A stretch of DNA of 64,000 nucleotides from Variovorax flavidus. GTDB taxonomy: Bacteria > Pseudomonadota > Gammaproteobacteria > Burkholderiales > Burkholderiaceae_C. The stretch is from assembly GCF_030317145.1 (NCBI RefSeq), contig NZ_JASZYE010000003.1, positions 310,001 to 374,000 on the forward strand, read 5' to 3'. The translations under genes were made by a program, and so were the position numbers. The notes beneath the pieces were generated by a model that was not told where the DNA came from, searched no databases, and saw only the letters and a list, made by a program, of their open reading frames with translations. Shown here piece after piece: positions 35,126 through 42,557 of the stretch. The number at the start of each line of letters is the position of its first letter. Positions within the stretch are counted from its first letter, which is position 1.

Positions 35126-36375
35126 GTCCGCTCCCGCTCCGCGACGATGCTCGCGTTGGAGGGCGCCACCGATGCTGCGCTGCCGGGCCCGGGCGCCGCG
35201 TCTCCGGGCCGTTGCGGCTGGGTGGATGCGTCGAGGCGTACCTTGCCGCCGGGGCGCACGTTCTGCTTGCCTTCGATGACCACCTGCTCACCCGCCTCGA
35301 CGCCGCGCACGACGACCTGCGTGCCGAAGGTGTAGAGCGACTCGACCTTGCGCCGCGCCGCCTTCTTGTCGGCATCGACCACGTAGACCGAGACGCCGTC
35401 GGCCAGCATCATCAGCGCGGAAGCCGGCAGCACGGTCGCATCGTTGATCGTGCGGACGGTGACGCGGGTCTCGACGAACTGGCCGGGCCACAGGCTCTGG
35501 TCGGCGTTGTCGAACACCGCCTTGGCGCGCACGGTGCCGATCAGCGGATCGACCGTGTTGTCCACGAAGTTGAGCGAACCTTTCAAGGGTTCCTTGCGCC
35601 CCGTGACGACCGCCTCGACCGGCGTGTGCGAACGCGCCGCCGCCAGCAGGTCCTGCAGCTTGCCTTCGGGCACCGGGAAGCTCACCGCGATGGGATCAAG
35701 CTGGGTGATGGTCACCAGCGACACGCTGGGCTGCACCAGCGTGCCCGGGTAGATGTTGACCGCGCCGATGCGCCCCGCGATGGGCGCGCGCAAGGTGGCG
35801 TAGCCCAGCGCGACCTGCGCCGACTGCACTGCCGCGCGATCCGCCGCGACCGCGGCGCGCTGCGCCTCGAGCTGCGACAGCGTGGCGTCGGCGGCGCTCT
35901 TGGCGATGAAGTTCTGCGCCACCAGGTCCTGGCTGCGCTTGTATTGACGCTCCAGGTCGGCCAGCATGGCCTCGTCCTTCTGCTGCTGCGCCTTCGCCTT
36001 GGCGAGATTGGCCTGGTCGGGGCGGTCGTCGAGCGTGAAGAGCAACTGGCCGGCCTTGACGAACTGGCCTTCCTTCACATGCACTTCCCGGACCGTGTTC
36101 GTGACTTGCGGCCGCAGGTCCACGCTATTGAGAGAGACAACGCTGCCATTGACCTGCACCGTGACCGGGACGTCCTGCTTCTTCGCGGCGGCCAGGGTGA
36201 CCAGTGCCGGGGCGCCCGTGCCGGCGGCTCCCGTGCCGGGCTTGGCCGCGCTGGCCTCGACTGCTGAACCGCCCTGGGCGGCGCCGCGCGTCTTCGCGCC
36301 GGACCACCACCAGGCGCCCGCTGCGGCGGCGACGACCAGCACACCCGACAGGGTGAGAACGAGATTCTTCTTCAT
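35122..36375 (-). CDS. RND efflux periplasmic adaptor (membrane fusion protein)
   Basis: A 417-residue adaptor. One N-terminal hydrophobic anchor (VLTLSGVLVVAAAAGAWWW) is followed by a flexible Ala/Gly-rich linker, a barrel-sandwich region beginning LAAAKKQDVPVTVQVNG, a coiled-coil hairpin of about 75 residues (KAKAQQQKDEAMLADLERQY), the lipoyl half ATLRAPIAGRIGAVNIYPG and the beta-barrel IAVSFPVPEGKL. It bridges the RND pump to an outer-membrane channel. An AAGG ribosome site precedes the ATG, and it leads the two-gene pump operon. Confidence 0.92.
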   Translation of the reverse strand: MKKNLVLTLSGVLVVAAAAGAWWWSGAKTRGAAQGGSAVEASAAKPGTGAAGTGAPALVTLAAAKKQDVPVTVQVNGSVVSLNSVDLRPQVTNTVREVHVKEGQFVKAGQLLFTLDDRPDQANLAKAKAQQQKDEAMLADLERQYKRSQDLVAQNFIAKSAADATLSQLEAQRAAVAADRAAVQSAQVALGYATLRAPIAGRIGAVNIYPGTLVQPSVSLVTITQLDPIAVSFPVPEGKLQDLLAAARSHTPVEAVVTGRKEPLKGSLNFVDNTVDPLIGTVRAKAVFDNADQSLWPGQFVETRVTVRTINDATVLPASALMMLADGVSVYVVDADKKAARRKVESLYTFGTQVVVRGVEAGEQVVIEGKQNVRPGGKVRLDASTQPQRPGDAAPGPGSAASVAPSNASIVAERERT

Positions 36376-36586
36376 GGGGCCTTGCTATTGGATCGAAAGG
36401 GTTCGCCGGGCCTGCGCGCAGGCACTATTTTCACGGCGGCAACTATTGGAGCAGCGAGAGCGAAAAAGAGCCCCTGGCTGCCGTAAAGATAAGTAAAGCG
36501 TTCATGCACATTGGCACGTTCCGCGGCTTCGTCTGGTGGAATGCGGCCGCTAGAATCCCCGCTCCCACAGCCTCTGGATGTACCCC

Positions 36587-37081
36587 ATGAATCGCTGCAA
36601 AATCCCCCTGAACGCTCTCATTTTAATAGCGCTGAGCGCAGTGCTGGTGCCTGCTGCCGCCCTTTTTTCGGGCAATGCCGCCGCCCAGCTCGAAGATCCT
36701 TCCGCCACGCAGAACGAAGCCGCCAACGGTGGCCGCAACTTTCCGGCCGGCACCCTGCGCGGCAAGTTCATGGTCTTGAACGCGCCGGAGATCCAGCTCG
36801 ACGGCCAGGCTGAACGCCTTTCGCCCGGCGCGCGCATCCTCGGCCCCAACCGCATGCTCGTGATGCCGGCTTCCATCACCGGCCAGAACCTGCTGGTGAA
36901 CTACACGCGCGACGCCGCCGGCATGGTTCGCGAAGTCTGGATCCTCACGCCCGACGAAGCGCGGGCCAAGCGCGCATCGGCCGACAAGCCGCTGCTGAAC
37001 TTCTGGCCCTTCGTGGCCGACAGCGGGCCGCGCGACGACGGCAAGACGCCGTTCGACCAACTGCCCAAATACGGGCAGTAG
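36587..37081 (+). CDS. Exported hypothetical protein
   Basis: A 164-residue protein with a long signal peptide (ALILIALSAVLVPAAALFSGNAAAQ before LEDPS). The mature part has no family I recognise; it contains RGKFMVLNAPEIQLDG and LGPNRMLVMPASITGQNLLVNY, suggesting a small beta-rich domain. The ATG at 36587 is preferred over 36578 because it gives a normal signal-peptide n-region (MNRCK). A TAGAAT element at 36551-36556 is a candidate -10. It precedes miaB on the same strand but a repeat copy lies between, so it may be transcribed separately. Confidence 0.65.
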   Translation: MNRCKIPLNALILIALSAVLVPAAALFSGNAAAQLEDPSATQNEAANGGRNFPAGTLRGKFMVLNAPEIQLDGQAERLSPGARILGPNRMLVMPASITGQNLLVNYTRDAAGMVREVWILTPDEARAKRASADKPLLNFWPFVADSGPRDDGKTPFDQLPKYGQ

Positions 37082-37082
37082 A

Positions 37083-37174
37083 GCTCGCCCCCAGGCTTGC
37101 TCACTTCGTGTAGCCGCCTACCCCCTGCCGGGGGCGACACCCGGCGGCCTGGCTGAGCCAGTTCCGCGGTGTCT
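37083..37174 (+). repeat. Dispersed hairpin-forming intergenic repeat, copy 2
   Basis: Same orientation as copy 1. The outer stem is GACACC (37136-37141) with GGTGTC (37168-37173) and the inner stem CTGGC/GCCAG; both differ from copy 1 by paired changes that keep the pairing. It lies between two genes on the same strand. Confidence 0.85.
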
Positions 37175-37228
37175 TGCGAACACGCCAGGCTTCCGCCGGC
37201 GATATCTGAATTTCTCGGGAGAGAACCT

Positions 37229-38599
37229 ATGACCCCCAAAGTTTTCATCAAGACCTTCGGTTGCCAGATGAACGAGTACGACTCGGACAAGATGGCCGAC
37301 GTGCTGCGCGCCGCCGAAGGCTATGAGCCGACCACCAACGTCGACGAAGCCGACCTGATCCTGTTCAACACCTGCTCCGTGCGCGAGAAGGCGCAGGAGA
37401 AGGTGTTCTCCGATCTCGGTCGCGTGAAGCACCTCAAGGCCAAGGGCGTGAAGATCGGCGTCGGCGGCTGCGTCGCAAGCCAGGAAGGCGCGGCCATCAT
37501 CGCCCGCGCACCCTACGTCGACGTGGTGTTCGGTCCCCAGACCCTCCACCGGCTGCCCGATATGCTGAGCCAGCGCGACCGCGAAGGCCGGCCGCAGGTG
37601 GACATCAGCTTTCCCGAGATCGAGAAGTTCGACCACCTGCCGCCGGCGCGAGTGGAAGGCGCCACCGCCTTCGTCTCGATCATGGAAGGCTGCTCCAAGT
37701 ACTGCAGCTACTGCGTGGTGCCCTACACGCGCGGCGAGGAAATCAACCGCCCGCTCGACGACGTGCTGGTCGAGGTCGCCGGACTGGCCGACCAGGGCGT
37801 GCGCGAAGTCACGCTGCTCGGCCAGAACGTGAACGCTTACCGCGGCCGCATGGGCGACACCGCCGAGATCGCCGACTTCGCGCTGCTGATCGAATACATC
37901 GCCGAGATCCCGGGCATCGAGCGCATCCGCTATACGACCAGCCACCCCAACGAATTCACGCCGCGGCTCATCGAGGCCTACGCCAAGGTCCCGCAACTCG
38001 TGAGCCACCTGCACCTGCCGGTGCAGCACGGCAGCGACCGCATCCTGATGGCGATGAAGCGCGGCTACACGGCGATGGAATACAAGAGCACGGTGCGCAA
38101 GCTGCGCGCCATCCGTCCCGGCCTGGCGCTCAGCAGCGACTTCATCGTCGGCTTCCCCGGCGAGACCGACGAGGACTTCGCCAAGATGATGAAGCTCATC
38201 GACGACCTCGAATTCGACGCGAGCTTCAGCTTCATCTTCAGCCCGCGTCCCGGCACGCCCGCCGCCGCGCTGCACGACGACACGCCGCACGCCGTCAAGC
38301 TGGCGCGCCTGCAGCGGCTGCAGGCCGTGATCGACGGCAACGTCAAGCGCTTCGGCGAAAGCCGTGTCGGCACCGTGCAGCGCGTGCTGGTCGAAGGCGC
38401 ATCCCGCAAGGACGCCCGCGAGCTGATGGGCCGCACCGAGTGCAATCGCGTCGTCAACTTCGAGGGCGACACGAGGCTGGTCGGCCAGATGATCGACCTG
38501 CGGATCACGCGCTCGCTCGCCTACACCTTGCGCGGCGAGGTCGTGACGGCCGAATCGACGCACGCCGCCGGCCGGCCCGCACCGGTGCCCGTCGCCTGA
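37229..38599 (+). CDS. miaB: tRNA-2-methylthio-N6-dimethylallyladenosine synthase MiaB
   Basis: A 456-residue radical SAM methylthiotransferase that adds a methylthio group to i6A37 of tRNAs. The N-terminal UPF0004 domain has cysteines in [20 protein letters not shown] and GGCVASQEG for the auxiliary cluster. The radical SAM cysteines are in [24 protein letters not shown]-like domain ends the protein. The ATG at 37229, preceded by GGAGAG, is chosen over an upstream in-frame codon that translates repeat-derived sequence. Confidence 0.95.
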   Translation: MTPKVFIKTFGCQMNEYDSDKMADVLRAAEGYEPTTNVDEADLILFNTCSVREKAQEKVFSDLGRVKHLKAKGVKIGVGGCVASQEGAAIIARAPYVDVVFGPQTLHRLPDMLSQRDREGRPQVDISFPEIEKFDHLPPARVEGATAFVSIMEGCSKYCSYCVVPYTRGEEINRPLDDVLVEVAGLADQGVREVTLLGQNVNAYRGRMGDTAEIADFALLIEYIAEIPGIERIRYTTSHPNEFTPRLIEAYAKVPQLVSHLHLPVQHGSDRILMAMKRGYTAMEYKSTVRKLRAIRPGLALSSDFIVGFPGETDEDFAKMMKLIDDLEFDASFSFIFSPRPGTPAAALHDDTPHAVKLARLQRLQAVIDGNVKRFGESRVGTVQRVLVEGASRKDARELMGRTECNRVVNFEGDTRLVGQMIDLRITRSLAYTLRGEVVTAESTHAAGRPAPVPVA

Positions 38600-40026
38600 T
38601 GGCGAAGCTGAAATCGGCGCGCGGTTCCTTCCAGCAGCTGCTGCTGTTCGCCTTTCTCCTGATCACCGCGCTGCTGGTGGGCGTCGCGCTGCGCGCCGTC
38701 TTCCAGTACGACCTGCTGATGACCGAAAGCCGCGACGCGGCGGCGCGCGCGCTCACGCTGTCGGGTGCGGCGCAGTCGCTGGCCGAGCGCAGTGCCGCGA
38801 TGGAGCGCGCGGGGCGCCAGTCGCTGGTGCTGAACGATGCGGTGCTGCGCCGCCGCTTCGACGACGCCGCGCGCGACGCCCGCCAGGTGCTCGAACGGCT
38901 GGCCGCCAATGGCCTTTCGACCGACGGGCCGGACAAATGGCGCGAGCAACTCGAAGTGATCCAGGGCCTGATGAGCGGCGCCTCGGAGACGGCGCTGGCG
39001 CGCGAAAGCTCCATGGCGATGCAGTTTCGCGATCTGGATGCGCTGAACACCAACATCGCGCAGCAGGTCCAGTTCCTGATCGAGACGCAGAACAAGGCGC
39101 TCGCGGAGCGCATCGAGACGGCGCGCACGCGGCTGATGCGGCTCGTGGTGGCCGCCAGCGCGCTGGCCGCTGCGCTGGCGCTCGCTTTCGGCGTGTGGCT
39201 GGCGCGACCGTTCAAGCGGCTGGAGCGCGCCATCGTGGGGTTGGGAGAAAACCGGCTCGACGAGCCGATCGACATCCACGGCCCGTCGGACGTCCGCCGC
39301 GTGTCGCAGCAGCTCGAATGGCTTCGGCTGCGGCTCACCGAGCTGGATGCCGACAAGGCACGTTTCCTGCGACACGTTTCGCATGAACTCAAGACACCGC
39401 TGGCCGCCCTGCGCGAAGGGGTCTCGCTGCTGGAAGACGGCGTGACCGGCGCATTGAACCCCGCGCAGCGCGAGGTCGCACAGATTCTTCAGCAGAACAC
39501 CGTCTCGCTGCAGAACCAGATCGAGGCCCTGCTGCGCTTCAACGCAGCGGCCTTCGAGGCGCGCCAGCTGCACCGCGAACGCACGCCGCTGCTCCCGCTG
39601 ATCGAGGACCAGATCGAGGCGCAGCGACTGCAATGGCAGGCCAACGGGCTCACCGTGCGGGCCGAGGGCGAGCCGATCTCCGTCGTGGTGGACCCGGTCA
39701 AGCTCGGCACCGCACTCGCCAACCTGCTGTCGAACGCGATCCGGTTCTCGGCGCGCGGCGGCACCATCACGATGGCGGTTTCGAGCACGGCCGAGCAGGC
39801 CTACATCGACATCAGCGATGCCGGCCCCGGCATTGCGGACGGCGATCGCGACCGCATCTTCGAACCCTTCTTCCGCGGCGAGAAGCAACCCCAGCACTCG
39901 GTGAAGGGAACGGGCATCGGACTGTCGATCGTGCAGGAGTACATTGCAGCCCATGGCGGCCGCATCACGCTGCTGCCGGAGGGGCCGGGCGCGCGATTCC
40001 GCGTCGAGCTGCCGCGCTCCGCCTGA
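38599..40026 (+). CDS. glrK: Sensor histidine kinase, GlrK/QseE type
   Basis: A 475-residue membrane sensor kinase. Two transmembrane helices (about residues 13-34 and 178-200) flank a periplasmic, mainly helical sensor region; a HAMP-like segment (ARPFKRLERAIVGLGENRLDEPI) leads to the phospho-acceptor motif VSHELKTPLAALREG. ATP-binding boxes are NLLSNAIRFS, DAGPGIADGDRDRIFEPFF and GTGIGLSIVQEYI. The order kinase, lipoprotein, sigma-54 regulator matches qseE-qseG-qseF (glrK-glrR) of enterobacteria, which senses envelope stress. Its ATG overlaps the miaB stop. Confidence 0.85.
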   Translation: MAKLKSARGSFQQLLLFAFLLITALLVGVALRAVFQYDLLMTESRDAAARALTLSGAAQSLAERSAAMERAGRQSLVLNDAVLRRRFDDAARDARQVLERLAANGLSTDGPDKWREQLEVIQGLMSGASETALARESSMAMQFRDLDALNTNIAQQVQFLIETQNKALAERIETARTRLMRLVVAASALAAALALAFGVWLARPFKRLERAIVGLGENRLDEPIDIHGPSDVRRVSQQLEWLRLRLTELDADKARFLRHVSHELKTPLAALREGVSLLEDGVTGALNPAQREVAQILQQNTVSLQNQIEALLRFNAAAFEARQLHRERTPLLPLIEDQIEAQRLQWQANGLTVRAEGEPISVVVDPVKLGTALANLLSNAIRFSARGGTITMAVSSTAEQAYIDISDAGPGIADGDRDRIFEPFFRGEKQPQHSVKGTGIGLSIVQEYIAAHGGRITLLPEGPGARFRVELPRSA

Positions 40027-40061
40027 CGACCACTGCCTCAAGCGCCATCATTTTCCGACCC

Positions 40062-40712
40062 ATGTGTTTCTCGATCTTCCGCAGGTCCGTTCTCGTCATG
40101 ACGATCGTCATGCCGCTGGCGCTTGCGGGTTGCACAACGCCGCGGAAGCCGCCGGCCGAAGCCGTCGCAGTGCCCGTCATGCCGCCGCCGCCCCCACCCG
40201 TCACGCCGGTCGAGGCCGAACCGGTCGCACCGGCGACGCAGCCAGGCGGCATCTTCGCGCAACAGCCGCAGGGCCCGGTCGGCACCATGCTCGCCTATGC
40301 CGACAAGGTGCGGCAGCTCGGCCCGCCCGAACTCGCGAACGAGCTGGCACGCCTCGGTGACCTCGTCGAGACGCCCACCACGCAGATGCAGACGGCGATC
40401 GTCCTGGCCCAGACCCGCGTGCCGGCCGACCTGGTCAAGGCGCAGGGCCTGCTTCAGCGCGTGGCCACGAACCCGTCGGCGGATGCGCTGCCCTTGCAGC
40501 CGCTCGCGCGGGTGCTCGGGGCGCGCTATGCCGAGCAGCGGCGCGTCGAGGACGACCGCGACAAGCAGGCACAGCAGGTGCGCGACAGCCAGCGCCGCAT
40601 CGACCAGCTGAACGAACGCATCGAGGCGTTGCGTGCCATCGAGCGCAGCTTTGCACGCCCGAACCCGGCCGCGCCCGCCCCGACGATCAACAACACCAAG
40701 CCCGCACCGTGA
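40062..40712 (+). CDS. QseG-like outer-membrane lipoprotein
   Basis: A 216-residue putative lipoprotein located between kinase and regulator, the position of QseG in enterobacteria. The signal peptide ends in the lipobox LALAGC, followed by a proline-rich linker (VMPPPPPPVTPVEAEPV) and a helical region of repeated TPR-like character (PVGTMLAYADKVRQLGPPE onward) ending in a coiled coil (QQVRDSQRRIDQLNERIEAL). By analogy it may carry envelope signals to the kinase. Sequence similarity to QseG was not testable here; the call rests on context and layout. Confidence 0.7.
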   Translation: MCFSIFRRSVLVMTIVMPLALAGCTTPRKPPAEAVAVPVMPPPPPPVTPVEAEPVAPATQPGGIFAQQPQGPVGTMLAYADKVRQLGPPELANELARLGDLVETPTTQMQTAIVLAQTRVPADLVKAQGLLQRVATNPSADALPLQPLARVLGARYAEQRRVEDDRDKQAQQVRDSQRRIDQLNERIEALRAIERSFARPNPAAPAPTINNTKPAP

Positions 40713-42151
40713 TCACACCGGCATCGTCGTCTTCCCCGGCCAAGGATCCAGGCGCCGTCACGGCCGCCGAAGCGCGCGGCGCGCGCCTGCTGGTCGTGGA
40801 CGACGACCCGGACATGCTGCGGCTGCTGTCGATGCGGCTCACCTCGGTCGGCTACCAGGTCACGGCCGTGACCTCGGCGGAATCGGCGCTGACGCAACTG
40901 GAGATCGAACATCCCCAGCTCGTGCTGAGCGATGTCCGGCTGCCGGGGCGCGACGGGCTCGCGCTGTTCGACGAGATCCGCAAGCGCCATCCGACCCTGC
41001 CCGTCATCCTCCTGACCGCGCACGGCACGATTCCCGACGCGGTCGAAGCCACGGCGCGCGGTGTCTTCACCTACCTGACCAAGCCCTACGACGGGCGTGA
41101 ACTGCTCGAGAAGATCGCGCAGGCGCTGGCCCTGGGCGCGCCCGCCGCGGCGCCCGGCAAGAGCGGCGACGAAAGCTGGCGGGCGGAGATCGTCAGCCGC
41201 AGCAACCGCATGTCCGAACTGCTGGCCGAGGCCCGCATGGTCGCCAAGTCGGACGCCAGCGTGCTGCTGCGCGGGGACAGCGGCGCCGGCAAGGAACTGC
41301 TTGCCCGCGCGATCCACCGCGCCAGTGCACGGGCCGACAAGCCTTTCGTGGCCGTCAATTGCGGCGCCATTCCGGAGGCGCTGCTGGAGTCGGAACTGTT
41401 CGGCCACATGAAGGGCGCCTTCACCGATGCGGTCGCCAATCACAAGGGCCTGTTCCAGCAGGCCGACGGCGGCACGCTCTTGCTCGACGAGATCGGGGAC
41501 ATGCCGCCGGCGCTGCAGGTCAAGCTGCTGCGCGTGCTGCAGGAACGCGCGGTGCGGCCGCTCGGCGCCAGCCAGTCCATCGCGGTCGACGTGCGGATCA
41601 TCTCCGCCACCCATCGCGACCTGGATGCGGCGATGGAGGCCGGCCAGTTCCGCGAGGACCTGTACTACCGTCTCAACGTCGTGACACTGAGCCTTCCGCC
41701 ACTTTCGGCGCGTCGCGAGGACATTCCGTTGCTGGCGAACCACTTCCTCCAGCGGCTGTCGACCAAGTACGGCAAGCGGCTTTCGGGCTTCGCGCCGGAA
41801 GCGCTGAAGGCGCTGACGACCGCGTCGTGGCCGGGCAATGTGCGCCAGCTGTTCAACGTGGTCGAGCAGGTGTGCGCCCTCTCGAGTTCGCCCCTGATCC
41901 CCCTGGCGCTGGTGCAGCGCGCGCTGCGCGTGCCGAGCGTCGAGGTGCAGACCTATGCGGAGGCCAAGCAGCGTTTCGAGCGCGACTACCTGGTCGGCCT
42001 GCTCAAGCTCACCGACGGCAATGTGGCGGATGCGGCACGGTTGGCCGACCGCAACCGGACCGAGTTCTACCGCCTGTTGCAGAAGCACGAACTCACGCCG
42101 GGCCACTTCAAGGCCGACGGCGTGTCGCCGGGTCCGGAAAACGGTCGCTGA
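40709..42151 (+). CDS. glrR: Sigma-54-dependent response regulator, GlrR/QseF type
   Basis: A 480-residue NtrC-family activator. The receiver has VDDDPDM, phospho-acceptor SDVRLPG and KPYD. The AAA+ domain has Walker A GDSGAGKE and Walker B GGTLLLDEIGD. The sigma-54 contact loop reads GAFTDA rather than the usual GAFTGA. The C-terminal Fis-type HTH is GNVADAARLADRNRTEFYRLL. Translation starts with GTG at 40709, overlapping the lipoprotein stop (GTGA). Two matches to the GlrR operator form lie at and just past its 3' end. Confidence 0.88.
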   Translation: MITPASSSSPAKDPGAVTAAEARGARLLVVDDDPDMLRLLSMRLTSVGYQVTAVTSAESALTQLEIEHPQLVLSDVRLPGRDGLALFDEIRKRHPTLPVILLTAHGTIPDAVEATARGVFTYLTKPYDGRELLEKIAQALALGAPAAAPGKSGDESWRAEIVSRSNRMSELLAEARMVAKSDASVLLRGDSGAGKELLARAIHRASARADKPFVAVNCGAIPEALLESELFGHMKGAFTDAVANHKGLFQQADGGTLLLDEIGDMPPALQVKLLRVLQERAVRPLGASQSIAVDVRIISATHRDLDAAMEAGQFREDLYYRLNVVTLSLPPLSARREDIPLLANHFLQRLSTKYGKRLSGFAPEALKALTTASWPGNVRQLFNVVEQVCALSSSPLIPLALVQRALRVPSVEVQTYAEAKQRFERDYLVGLLKLTDGNVADAARLADRNRTEFYRLLQKHELTPGHFKADGVSPGPENGR

Positions 42152-42160
42152 CCAGCGACA
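42143..42160 (+). promoter_or_regulatory. Candidate GlrR binding site (GGTC-N10-GACA)
   Basis: One mismatch from the TGTC-N10-GACA operator known for enterobacterial GlrR. It overlaps the glrR stop codon and lies about 180 bases upstream of the sigma-54 promoter. Confidence 0.5.
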
Positions 42161-42209
42161 CCCCTAAGTCGTTGATTTCATTGGGTTTCGGTAGTCAGGC
42201 TTGACGGCT

Positions 42210-42227
42210 TGTCGGGATTCGGCGACA
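42210..42227 (+). promoter_or_regulatory. Candidate GlrR binding site (TGTC-N10-GACA)
   Basis: An exact match to the GlrR operator form, about 95-110 bases upstream of the -24 element, a normal distance for an activator that loops to sigma-54 polymerase. Confidence 0.65.
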
Positions 42228-42321
42228 GATTCGGGGGTTTCGGGGCCGTTTCCGGCCTCCCGGCCTTTCCAGACCCCTTCAAATCGCCCTAAGTGCTTGA
42301 TTTGAAATAGATTTTCCGTGC

Positions 42322-42337
42322 TGGCACAGGGATTGCC
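42322..42337 (+). promoter_or_regulatory. Sigma-54 promoter (-24/-12) for opgH
   Basis: TGGCAC, five bases, then TTGC: an exact -24/-12 sigma-54 element with correct spacing. It points at opgH, placing the transcript start near 42348 and giving a leader of about 210 bases. Confidence 0.8.
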
Positions 42338-42557
42338 CCTGTAGAGGCATGACAGCACTTACCAGCCCCTCTTTCGCGATGCGTCCGCAACGCGATGGCC
42401 TGCGTCAAAAGCAGTTTTCCCTCTCGCGGCCCCGTGCCGCGGGTCACTCGCTGGCAGCACTCGAAGCCTCCAGCGGCATCGCGCCGGATTGCGTGTTCAA
42501 GCGCTTTCCGGCTATTGGCGACACGCCCTCCGCCCAGAAGCAACGTTGAGCCGCCAC
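42338..42557 (+). other. opgH leader with a possible 66-codon ORF
   Basis: The leader from the sigma-54 promoter to opgH holds an open frame at 42349-42549 (66 codons, MTALTSPSFAMRP onward) that ends eight bases before the opgH ATG. Its ATG falls at the predicted transcript start, so it could be translated only as a leaderless message, or not at all. It has no recognised family. The stretch could instead act as a regulatory 5' UTR. Confidence 0.35.

Noticed and set aside
32756..35335. Long plus-strand open frame opposite the RND pump.
   Set aside because: Composition rich in Arg, His, Asp and Glu with no motifs; the minus strand encodes a clear RND pump.
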